Assembly (NCBI GenBank): GCA_003450915.1
Contig: DMEM01000126.1
Location: forward strand, 1 to 6,111
Length of the DNA stretch: 6,111 bases
DNA from: Alphaproteobacteria bacterium
GTDB taxonomy: Bacteria > Pseudomonadota > Alphaproteobacteria > UBA1280 > UBA12223
Direction of reading: 5' to 3'
Shown: piece by piece, positions 1-6,109 of the stretch
Position numbering within the stretch: position 1 is the stretch's first letter
Layout: each line of letters begins with the position of its first letter
Translations under genes and position numbers: made by a program
Notes under the pieces: generated by a model
The model's database searches: none
What the model was told of the DNA's origin: nothing
Seen by the model: the letters and a program-made list of their open reading frames with translations, nothing else

Positions 1-355
1 GGTCTTACCTCAATATTCTGTTCTTTTAAATAGGCTTTTAAATCGTTAATTGGAATAATTCCTTTATGGAAAACAGATGCCGCGAGTGCACCATCAACAT
101 CGGCTTGTTGATAAACATCACTAAAATGTTCAATAGTACCAGCACCACCAGAAGCAATTAAAGGCACACTACATTTTGCTCTAGCCTGTTTCAGCTGTTC
201 AATATCGTAACCTTGACGAACACCATCTTGGTTCATGCAATTTAATACTATTTCGCCAGCACCTAAGCTAACTACTTTTTCAATCCAGTCGAATGTATTC
301 CAACCCGTTTGTTGAGTGCGTTTTTCATCACCGGTAAATTGATATACCTGATATT
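1..355 (-). pseudogene. hisF: 5'-truncated hisF: C-terminal half of imidazole glycerol phosphate synthase cyclase subunit
   Basis: HisF is the cytoplasmic cyclase that, with the glutaminase HisH, converts PRFAR plus ammonia to imidazole glycerol phosphate and AICAR in histidine synthesis. Residues 109-225 of the ORF align, from memory, with E. coli HisF from about Tyr140 to within one or two residues of its C-terminus. They include the TGDE segment, GAGEIVLN, NQDGV, the phosphate-binding loop ASGGAGT, DVDGALAASVFHK and the terminal LKAYL...IEVR. The first ~139 residues are missing, among them the catalytic Asp11 and Asp130, so this piece should have no cyclase activity. It has no start or ribosome site of its own and is reachable only through the RND start at 677. 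The stop codon should lie just beyond the left edge; in a typical his operon hisI(E) would follow. Confidence 0.9.
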
Positions 356-677
356 CATTAGCGCCTTTAAATAGCTCTAGTTTAATTGAACCTCTACCTT
401 CTGCTGAAGTTGAAGACATTTTTTCAATACCATTAATATCTCTAACGCTTTCTTCAATAGCTAATACTACAGACTTTTCTACTTCATCTGGAGTTGCCCC
501 ATCATATTGAACATTAACATTTACCACTCCAAGGCGTGTATCTGGCATAAACTCTTGTGGAGTTCTAGTAAACATAAACAGCCCGCCTAGTAAAAATATA
601 AACATTAGCAAATTAGCTGCAACTTTAGACCTTACCATCCATTCTGTTGAGCGATCTATAAGCCCTTTATTTTCCAT
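1..677 (-). CDS. In-frame chimeric ORF: RND transporter N-terminus joined to HisF C-terminus (runs off the window)
   Basis: An uninterrupted frame of 225 complete codons starts at ATG 677-675 and is still open at base 1. The start is supported by an AAGGA Shine-Dalgarno 8 nt upstream and by the MFP gene ending 11 bp before it. Residues 1-108 read as the beginning of an RND efflux pump. Residues 109-225 read as the end of HisF, starting at VYQFTGDEKRT and including GAGEIVLN, MNQDGV and LIASGGAGT. Nothing marks the changeover: there is no stop, frameshift or IS end. The two families are unrelated in fold, compartment and pathway, and I know of no natural RND-HisF fusion. The product cannot be a working pump, and it lacks the first half of HisF. 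Likely origins are a genomic rearrangement/deletion or an assembly join. The reading frame itself was checked codon by codon; its biological reality is uncertain. Confidence 0.85.
   Translation of the reverse strand, partial: MENKGLIDRSTEWMVRSKVAANLLMFIFLLGGLFMFTRTPQEFMPDTRLGVVNVNVQYDGATPDEVEKSVVLAIEESVRDINGIEKMSSTSAEGRGSIKLELFKGANEYQVYQFTGDEKRTQQTGWNTFDWIEKVVSLGAGEIVLNCMNQDGVRQGYDIEQLKQARAKCSVPLIASGGAGTIEHFSDVYQQADVDGALAASVFHKGIIPINDLKAYLKEQNIEVR
356..677 (-). pseudogene. Truncated RND-family efflux pump (inner-membrane subunit), N-terminal ~107 residues only
   Basis: This is the third gene of the efflux operon, which would normally encode a proton-driven RND transporter of about 1,000-1,050 residues that works with the adaptor and channel encoded upstream. 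What is visible is a short cytoplasmic N-terminus, a hydrophobic helix at residues about 19-36 (VAANLLMFIFLLGGLFMF), then the family pattern PQEFMPDTRLGVV, YDGATPDEVEKSVVLAIEE and STSAEGRGSIKLEL at about 40-102. These correspond to TM1 and the start of the first porter subdomain. The match ends near residue 106-108, where HisF sequence takes over. The proton-relay membrane helices, the docking domain and the rest of the porter domain are absent, so the fragment cannot transport anything. I cannot tell whether the full gene exists elsewhere or the truncation is an assembly artefact. The exact breakpoint is uncertain by a few codons. Confidence 0.85.
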
Positions 678-685
678 TATTAAAA

Positions 686-690
686 TCCTT
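686..690 (-). promoter_or_regulatory. Shine-Dalgarno of the RND/HisF chimeric ORF
   Basis: The minus strand reads AAGGA, then 8 nt, then ATG at 677. The site overlaps the TAA stop of the upstream fusion-protein gene (691-689), so translation of the third gene is probably coupled to the second. This confirms that the RND start is the natural third gene of the operon and that the break lies downstream of it. Confidence 0.7.
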
Positions 691-1852
691 ATTCATTAAT
701 TTCTAGTTTTAGACCGTTTACAGCTGTTGGCACTTTACTTGTTACAACTCTATCACCGTTTTTAATGCCTGAATCAACATAAACATATTCTCTATCTGAA
801 AATACTACATTTACTTTTACAATTTTCATTCTATTGTTATTATCTACAAGCCAAACTGTACTGTTATTTCTTAATGATGAATATTTTAGCTTGAATACAT
901 TTTCTAAGACCTTACCCTCTACAGTTCCTTCTACAAAACTGCCAATAAATAATGGAATATCATATTGCATTGGCTCAAATACTTTTATTAATGATCTTGC
1001 TACTCTACCAGATTGAGATACCTGAGGAATAAAGCTTAAGATTTTACCTTTATAGCCATATTTTTCTAAGCCAGAGTCTGTATTGTAAACTATTACATCA
1101 CTATCAATCTCACTATCTTGATTAAACTGTAAGTATTGTAACTTATTTGAAATAATATCTGATTCAAGATAAAAATAATCAGTACAAACAAATTTAACAG
1201 GACTATCTCCAACATTAACAAGCTGACCAAGCTCTACATTCTCAGATAGAACTACGCCATTACATGGAGCTCTAAATTCTGTTCTTTCAATATCAAGTTC
1301 TTTTAAAGTTAAATGGCTTACTGCTGAAGTTAGACTTTCTTCTTGTTTATCTTTATCTACTAAGCCAGTAGATAAACTATATTCTTTTGAATTAATACGT
1401 TCTTGTTTATCTTGTTCTGATAAGCCTTTATTTTGAATTTCCCAAGCAAATATTCCAGCTTTGGCTTTTCCTTCTGCTAAGTCTAAATCATATTGAGCTA
1501 TATTTAAGCCTGCATGAGCTTTTTCAAGCTCTGCCATATACTCTCGTGGATCTACTGTAAATAAAAGCTCATCTTTACCAAATTTAGCACCTGCTATTAA
1601 TTTTCCAGAAACATTATCCACCTTACCTTTAACTTCAGCTGTAATAAAATATTCATGAGCGGCTTTAATTTCTCCACTTACTGGAATTACAATACTTTCA
1701 TTATTAGCTCTTAAAGTATCTATTTTAACTAAATATGATAACTCTTTAGCTTCTTTTTTATGAATTATAGGTCTGCTTTCTTTTAAAATAACAAATCCGA
1801 TAACTGATCCAGCTAAAATAGCAGAAGTAATTATTAACTGCTTAACTTTCAT
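689..1852 (-). CDS. RND efflux periplasmic adaptor (membrane fusion protein, HlyD/AcrA family)
   Basis: This 387-residue adaptor would bridge an inner-membrane RND pump and an outer-membrane channel across the periplasm. It has an N-terminal membrane anchor or uncleaved signal at residues about 5-23 with no lipobox cysteine. A split lipoyl (biotinyl-like) domain lies at about 55-105 (VSGEIKAAHEYFITAEVKGKV and FTVDPREY) and 190-225 (FRAPCNGVVLSENVELGQLV). Between them, residues 106-188 form a long charged coiled-coil hairpin that would contact the channel. A beta-barrel follows at about 225-310 and a membrane-proximal domain with SGIKNGDRVV to the end. Length is normal. The start has AAGGAA 6 nt upstream (1864-1859) and lies inside the end of the channel gene (11 bp overlap). 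No substrate can be assigned from sequence. If the downstream pump really is truncated, this adaptor has no cognate partner in the window. Confidence 0.9.
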   Translation of the reverse strand: MKVKQLIITSAILAGSVIGFVILKESRPIIHKKEAKELSYLVKIDTLRANNESIVIPVSGEIKAAHEYFITAEVKGKVDNVSGKLIAGAKFGKDELLFTVDPREYMAELEKAHAGLNIAQYDLDLAEGKAKAGIFAWEIQNKGLSEQDKQERINSKEYSLSTGLVDKDKQEESLTSAVSHLTLKELDIERTEFRAPCNGVVLSENVELGQLVNVGDSPVKFVCTDYFYLESDIISNKLQYLQFNQDSEIDSDVIVYNTDSGLEKYGYKGKILSFIPQVSQSGRVARSLIKVFEPMQYDIPLFIGSFVEGTVEGKVLENVFKLKYSSLRNNSTVWLVDNNNRMKIVKVNVVFSDREYVYVDSGIKNGDRVVTSKVPTAVNGLKLEINE

Positions 1853-3233
1853 TGCTTATTCCTTTTTTATTATGCTGAAATGCCATACCACCGATTGAAC
1901 GGTACACATTTAAAATAGATTGTAAATATAAGTTATTTGCTGAATTATATAAATTTTGTTCTTCTAACAGCTTTAGTTTTGATTCAAGAAATGCTAAATA
2001 TTTAATGCGACCTGCGTTATACAGCTGCATATCAATATCAAGAGTATCTTTAGCTACTTGCAATTTTTCTTGAGCAAATTTTAAAGACTCTTTTTCACTT
2101 TCTAGATTTTTATAACTAGCTGAAACTTCGTTAACAACTTTATTACTTAACTCTAAAAACTCTAAAGTTCTGATTTCTTGATCTGATTTTGCAATATTGA
2201 TATTTTGAGTAATTTCGCCAGCTCTAAATATTGGAAGATTTAAACCTATTAAAGAATTAAAGACTGTATTTTTATACATATCAGAAACTGAACTTGCTGC
2301 AAAGCCATAGCCTAAATTTACATTTAATGAAGGTAAACGCTCTAATTTAACAGCTTTTGTTTTCTCAATAGAAGCAAGTACTCTTTGTTCTGCGGCGATT
2401 AAGTCTGGCCTTGTTTTCATTAAGTCAACATTACCAATCTTTACAGATGATTTATATTTTACTAAACCTGCTTCTTCTAATTGATCTGCATTTATACCTA
2501 ATATAATTGCTAAACTAGATTTTAAATTTGAAACATTTTTATTGCTTTGTGATCGCTCATACTGTGCTTTTTTATAATTAGATTTGGCAATATTAAGAGC
2601 AGATAACTCGACACCACCTGTTTTGTAAAGCTCATGATTAACTGTATACTCATCTTTTCTAGAATCTTCAATTTGTGATAATAGTTTTTGCTCTTGCTGA
2701 GCTGTTGATAGGTCTAAATAATTCTCAATCACACTTGAGACAACTAACAAGTAAGTTGCCTGAACATCTTGTTCTGTTGCCTTAAATTCTAAATTCTCTG
2801 AAGCACTTAAATGTTTAAGCCTTCCCCATAAATCTAGTTCCCATGATAATGCTAACCCCATCGAATTAGATGAATCTCTTGTATCAAGACTATCTGCAAT
2901 TTTTGATCTTGTTACTTGGCTTGATGTTTCTAAATCTAAGTCTGGCAACCTATCTGAATTCGTTTTTTTGAAAGTTGCTTCTGACTTTTGTAAATGCTGC
3001 AAAGCAATTTGTAGAGAATAGTTATTCTTTAATGCTAAATTAACTATTTTTTCTAATTCGGCATTCTCAAACGGAGACTTCCAAAACTTTTCTACAGAAT
3101 GTGACATTACATCATCATTTTTCAAAAACTGTTCCGGAATAACACGTTTTTCAATAGCTAAATCTTGCGTGCTATGTAGCACACAAGAAGTAGAAATTAA
3201 AAATGTTGTCGTTATAAGGACTATCTTTTTCAT
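1842..3233 (-). CDS. Outer-membrane efflux channel lipoprotein (TolC/OprM/NodT family)
   Basis: This 463-residue protein is the first gene of the efflux operon, forming the trimeric outer-membrane exit duct. The N-terminus is a signal peptide (MKKIVLITTTFLISTSC). Cys17 is a probable lipidation site, although the -3 residue is Ser rather than the preferred Leu, so the lipobox is imperfect; residue 18 (Val) would not cause inner-membrane retention. Two outer-membrane efflux repeats are visible: about 58-245, with WELDLWGRLK at 131-140 and long helices rich in A/E/K/Q, and about 265-450, with the family motif TRPDLIAAEQRVLASI at 274-289 and GLNLPIFRAGE near 330-340. The length matches CusC and OprM. 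The signal peptide supports the first ATG although the ribosome site (TAGGT, 3-4 nt away) is weak. The gene shares an 11 bp overlap with the adaptor gene. Its substrate is unknown. Confidence 0.9.
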   Translation of the reverse strand: MKKIVLITTTFLISTSCVLHSTQDLAIEKRVIPEQFLKNDDVMSHSVEKFWKSPFENAELEKIVNLALKNNYSLQIALQHLQKSEATFKKTNSDRLPDLDLETSSQVTRSKIADSLDTRDSSNSMGLALSWELDLWGRLKHLSASENLEFKATEQDVQATYLLVVSSVIENYLDLSTAQQEQKLLSQIEDSRKDEYTVNHELYKTGGVELSALNIAKSNYKKAQYERSQSNKNVSNLKSSLAIILGINADQLEEAGLVKYKSSVKIGNVDLMKTRPDLIAAEQRVLASIEKTKAVKLERLPSLNVNLGYGFAASSVSDMYKNTVFNSLIGLNLPIFRAGEITQNINIAKSDQEIRTLEFLELSNKVVNEVSASYKNLESEKESLKFAQEKLQVAKDTLDIDMQLYNAGRIKYLAFLESKLKLLEEQNLYNSANNLYLQSILNVYRSIGGMAFQHNKKGISNES

Positions 3234-3310
3234 AGTACCTAGTATAAGACCTCATTATTAAGAACATATTAAGCTTAAATTAAAAAAATTTAATGTTTGT
3301 TTAACATATA
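3234..3310. promoter_or_regulatory. Leader/control region of the efflux operon
   Basis: This short AT-rich gap must hold the efflux-operon promoter because a terminator lies just upstream. No -35/-10 pair stands out. TATACT (3246-3241) resembles a -10 box but is too close to the ATG, and TAATAT (3271-3266) has only a poor -35. Possible control elements are a 10 bp palindrome ttaagcttaa (3269-3278), inverted 7 bp arms ttaaatt/aatttaa (3275-3281 and 3287-3293), and a direct repeat tattaag at 3256 and 3267, spaced 11 bp or about one helical turn. These may mark a repressor site, but simple AT-rich sequence also yields such matches. No regulator gene is in the window. Confidence 0.35.
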
Positions 3311-3338
3311 AAAAACCTCATAATTAAATGAGGTTTTT
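3311..3338 (-). terminator. Rho-independent terminator of the PH-domain gene
   Basis: A perfect 11 bp stem (3311-3321 with 3328-3338) encloses a 6 nt loop. Its core is ACCTCAT/ATGAGGT, flanked by A and T runs. It begins 8 bp after the stop codon of the PH-domain gene, so it ends that transcript and separates it from the efflux operon. The A/T flanks are symmetric and it could work in both directions, but no plus-strand gene approaches it. Confidence 0.85.
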
Positions 3339-3345
3339 ATAATAA

Positions 3346-3810
3346 TTATTTTGAATTTTTATCTGTTATTTCCATAGCTTTTTTTCTAAATTCCAGAGGG
3401 CTGTCAACTCCTATAATTGGAGTTTTATTACCTCCTGTACCTTGCATAATTAAAGAACCGGCATTAAACATTCGCTCTATTATACTTTGGTCGACATTAA
3501 CGCTTTCTAGCTGATTATGATTTAATTCTGCAGTAATTCTTTTTATTAATCCAAACTTTGCAATAACTCTCTTGTTAGTAATTACAAACTCTGTAGTTAT
3601 TGTATAAATATAATATTGAACTGCTTTAACTATAAAGTAAACTACAGCAGTTGCAAATACAAATTTTAGAAAGCCATTATCAACACTAAGTGCAAATATT
3701 AAAGAGATGATAGCTTTAAAAATTGGAAGTGCGTAAATTAACCAATGTATTACTCCTTTATAAACAACTTTTTCCCCTTTAATTAAATTATTATCAACAT
3801 ATGATTCCAT
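3346..3810 (-). CDS. Small membrane protein with a bacterial PH domain (bPH2/DUF304, YdbS-like)
   Basis: This 154-residue protein has two hydrophobic segments (about 22-43 and 47-68) followed by a bacterial PH domain at about 69-146. Visible family marks are TNKRVIAKFGLIKR (78-91), NQLESVNVDQS (99-109), GSLIMQGTGG (118-127), and a final IIGVDSPLEFR (132-142). Proteins of this type are inner-membrane proteins with a cytoplasmic PH-like domain; their molecular role is poorly known. I chose ATG 3810. The frame stays open to a TTG at 3849, but the ATG has AAGGG 10 nt upstream, the typical family N-terminus (YVDNNLIKGEKVVY) begins there, and the likely promoter would place the mRNA 5' end only about 3 nt before the TTG. 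The gene stands alone between two terminators. Domain assignment is firm; function is not. Confidence 0.85.
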   Translation of the reverse strand: MESYVDNNLIKGEKVVYKGVIHWLIYALPIFKAIISLIFALSVDNGFLKFVFATAVVYFIVKAVQYYIYTITTEFVITNKRVIAKFGLIKRITAELNHNQLESVNVDQSIIERMFNAGSLIMQGTGGNKTPIIGVDSPLEFRKKAMEITDKNSK

Positions 3811-3820
3811 ATTATATTTT

Positions 3821-3825
3821 CCCTT
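3821..3825 (-). promoter_or_regulatory. Shine-Dalgarno deciding the start of the PH-domain gene
   Basis: The minus strand reads AAGGG, then 10 nt, then ATG at 3810. The spacing is slightly long but usable. The alternative TTG start at 3849 has no purine-rich sequence at a proper distance, which favours the internal ATG. Confidence 0.5.
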
Positions 3826-3859
3826 ATCTATATTATCATTACATTTCAAGAATAGTAAA

Positions 3860-3888
3860 ATAATACATTAAGAACAACCAGATTACAA
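3860..3888 (-). promoter_or_regulatory. Probable sigma70 promoter of the PH-domain gene
   Basis: The minus strand carries TTGTAA (3888-3883, 4 of 6 to the -35 consensus), a 17 nt spacer, and TATTAT (3865-3860, 5 of 6 to the -10 consensus). Transcription would start near 3852, leaving a leader of about 40 nt before ATG 3810. It lies downstream of the chemoreceptor terminator. In such AT-rich DNA chance matches are common, but spacing and position are both good. A second -10-like TATAAA exists near 3922-3927 without a well-spaced -35. Confidence 0.5.
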
Positions 3889-3973
3889 CTATTTATTTTT
3901 ATTAATTTAACATATGCAGCCTTTATAATAAACACCCATTGTTGTTAATCTAATTAATAAATATTATAGAAAT

Positions 3974-4004
3974 AAAAAAGCCTAGCATTAAGCTAGGCTT
4001 TTTT
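3974..4004 (-). terminator. Rho-independent terminator of the chemoreceptor gene
   Basis: A perfect 13 bp stem (3974-3986 with 3992-4004) has a GC-containing core GCCTAGC/GCTAGGC, a 5 nt loop and a run of six T on the minus strand. It starts 13 bp after the stop codon of the chemoreceptor gene. This is a textbook intrinsic terminator and isolates that gene from the PH-domain gene. Confidence 0.93.
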
Positions 4005-4017
4005 ATTTTAAAATAGT

Positions 4018-6096
4018 TTATATTTTAGTTTTAAAATGGTTAACTTCTTTTTGAAGGTTATTAGCTTCTTCTTTTAAAGTTTCAGATTTATTTGCTGTTA
4101 AAGCAATTGAAGAATCGATTTGATCCATCTGACCTGAGAACTCATGAACTGAAGCACTAATTTCTTCTACTGTTCCAGACTGAGTCTGAATAGCATCTGA
4201 TACTTTATCAACCTGATTATTAATTTCAAAAATAGCTTCTGTAATACTATCTAAGTTAGTTTGAGACTCTCCAACTCCAGCCTGAACTGCATTAATTACA
4301 GATGTAATTTCTTGAGTTGATTTTGTTGTCATTGCAGCAAGAGACCGTACTTCTTCAGCAACAACTGCAAATCCTCGACCTGCATCCCCAGCACGAGCTG
4401 CTTCAATAGCAGCATTAAGCGCTAATAAATTAGTCTTATCTGAAATTTCTTCAATTACCTTAATAACATCTGAAATTCTCGCTGCATCATTAATTAGCTT
4501 TTGCATCGTATCACGAGATTGCTCTGCTGATCTTGAAATTGAATTTGAGCTTTTTGAGGTGTCTTGAGCTCTTGCATTAATTTCATTTGTAGTTCTTGCT
4601 GCATCTTCAATAGCTTCAGCGATTTGATCAATAGCTTGACGTTGTTCACTAGTCATTAATGCTACTTGAGATGTATTATCTTGAACTGTAATTGCAGCCT
4701 GATTAACTTGCTCACTTGATGATTTAATAGTTTGCACGATAGTATTTAAGCTACCAACTGTTTTATTAAAGTCATCACTTAAAGAACCTATTTCATCATT
4801 TGATAATTTTTTGGTATTACAGTTTAAGTCAAGGTTTGAAAGTTTATCAAACTCACTAATAATTTGTTTAACAGGTTGTGAAATTTGATTAGATAAGAAT
4901 TTTGCAAATAAATATGTAATCAATAAAATTACCGAACTTATAACTAATAGTACTTCCATTAAAGTACGTGATTTAGCATGAACTTCATCTGTTCCAATTT
5001 CTGCAAAAATATACCAGTTTAAACCATCAATATTTAGTTTATCAAAAGAGCTGTACGCTGGGTAACCATGGAAATTACTTTCTATTTCCATTACTTTTGT
5101 TCTACCATTCAATGCTGCACTTACTGCATCATTAGAAATATTTTTCCAAAAAGTATAGCTATTGCTTAAAGTTGAGTTAGTACGCATTTTTTTATCTGAA
5201 CCTACTAAAAATACTTCTCCAGTTTCTCCTAAGCCCGCTCTTTGTCCCATAATATCTTTATCTACCTTATCTAAAGAAATTTGGAATGCTAAAATACCAA
5301 CCAGCTTATTATTATCATACACAGGACTTGCAATGAAAGAAGCTTGGGCATTATAAGAAGGAGCATAAGTACTATAATCAATAATAGCAACCTGACCTGA
5401 TTTTAATTTTTTAGCTCTTTTAGCTACTTCTGCTAAGCCTGTGTTTTTGTAAGGACCGTTCCATAAACGTGTACCAAAATCAACTTCTTTAAATACACTA
5501 TATAAAACACGACCATCATCTGGGTTAATTAGGAAAATATCATAAAAACCAAATGACTCTAGAAATAGTCGGAAAGATTTATGATACTGTTTATGCGCTG
5601 AATTATATTTTGAATTTTGAAAAGATGAATTAAGTTTTTCTTTTTCTCCAATTTTATATGAATTTTCAGAAATATAAAGTTGCTGAAGTTTTCTTGCCGT
5701 TGAATCTAAGTTCATCCAATTTTTAAAGTCAGAATTCTTTGCATCTTTTGTATTTTTCTGTTGGTACTTATAACGATCTTTTAGTTTATTTTGATATCTA
5801 TTAATATCACTTGTATCAAGCTCTTTAACAGATGTTCTAAATTTATTTGCTGCATCAATAGTTGCCCTATTTGTTGCTAAAGTCTTTAAAGAACCTTCAA
5901 TTGTTTTAAAATAATCTTCTACTTGTGATTTTTTTTGTGTTCGCATTGCCTCAAGCAAACTAGTTGCTTGATTCTCACCTTCATTAATTGAAATAACAGA
6001 TGCAATGATTGTTACAATCAATAAAGGTAAAGAACCTATTGCTAAAAATGAGATGACAAGTTTTTTACCAATAGAGTTACTCTTTAGTATATTCAT
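4018..6096 (-). CDS. Methyl-accepting chemotaxis protein with periplasmic Cache sensor
   Basis: This 692-residue transmembrane chemoreceptor would control CheA/CheW and so flagellar (or pilus) motility. TM1 is at about 13-36. A large periplasmic part spans 37-377, with a long charged helical start and a Cache fold: FGFYDIFLINPDDGRVLYSV at 182-201, KEVDFGTRLWNGPY at 203-216, ASPVYDNNKLVGILAFQISL at 256-275, and a second lobe to about 368. TM2 is at about 378-401, HAMP at about 402-455 (ISQPVKQI, DEIGSLSDDFN), and the cytoplasmic signalling coiled coil at 456-690. The near-invariant hairpin lies at about 547-587 (EISDKTNLLALNAAIEAARA, then GRGFAVVAEEVRSLA). No C-terminal CheR/CheB-tethering pentapeptide is present; the protein ends HFKTKI. 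The ligand cannot be read from the sequence. The gene is complete and begins 15 bp from the right edge. Confidence 0.95.
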   Translation of the reverse strand: MNILKSNSIGKKLVISFLAIGSLPLLIVTIIASVISINEGENQATSLLEAMRTQKKSQVEDYFKTIEGSLKTLATNRATIDAANKFRTSVKELDTSDINRYQNKLKDRYKYQQKNTKDAKNSDFKNWMNLDSTARKLQQLYISENSYKIGEKEKLNSSFQNSKYNSAHKQYHKSFRLFLESFGFYDIFLINPDDGRVLYSVFKEVDFGTRLWNGPYKNTGLAEVAKRAKKLKSGQVAIIDYSTYAPSYNAQASFIASPVYDNNKLVGILAFQISLDKVDKDIMGQRAGLGETGEVFLVGSDKKMRTNSTLSNSYTFWKNISNDAVSAALNGRTKVMEIESNFHGYPAYSSFDKLNIDGLNWYIFAEIGTDEVHAKSRTLMEVLLVISSVILLITYLFAKFLSNQISQPVKQIISEFDKLSNLDLNCNTKKLSNDEIGSLSDDFNKTVGSLNTIVQTIKSSSEQVNQAAITVQDNTSQVALMTSEQRQAIDQIAEAIEDAARTTNEINARAQDTSKSSNSISRSAEQSRDTMQKLINDAARISDVIKVIEEISDKTNLLALNAAIEAARAGDAGRGFAVVAEEVRSLAAMTTKSTQEITSVINAVQAGVGESQTNLDSITEAIFEINNQVDKVSDAIQTQSGTVEEISASVHEFSGQMDQIDSSIALTANKSETLKEEANNLQKEVNHFKTKI

Positions 6097-6103
6097 ATTC
6101 CGA

Positions 6104-6109
6104 CTCCTC
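6104..6109 (-). promoter_or_regulatory. Strong Shine-Dalgarno of the chemoreceptor gene
   Basis: The minus strand reads GAGGAG with a 7 nt gap to ATG 6096, close to ideal. It fixes the start of the chemoreceptor. The promoter must lie beyond the right edge. Confidence 0.8.

Noticed and set aside
300..420. Insertion sequence or attachment site at the RND/HisF join
   Set aside because: No inverted repeats, transposase remnant, target duplication or tRNA sequence is visible around the join; both flanks are straightforward coding sequence.
834..1016. 60-codon open frame on the plus strand
   Set aside because: It lies wholly inside the adaptor gene on the opposite strand, has no recognisable domain, and is a shadow of that well-supported coding sequence.
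3172..3255. 27-residue upstream ORF on the minus strand overlapping the start of the channel gene (ATG 3255, stop TAG 3174-3172)
   Set aside because: It has no Shine-Dalgarno, sits out of frame with the channel gene, and has unremarkable composition without runs of regulatory codons. Chance is the simplest explanation.
4006..4042. Near-direct repeat ttttaaaatagttta / ttttaaaatggttaa around the chemoreceptor stop codon
   Set aside because: It is simple AT-rich sequence, 13 of 15 matching, with no link to a mobile element or site; not more than expected in this composition.
5162..5356. 64-codon open frame on the plus strand
   Set aside because: It is fully inside the chemoreceptor gene, antisense to the Cache domain, with no family resemblance; a shadow frame.
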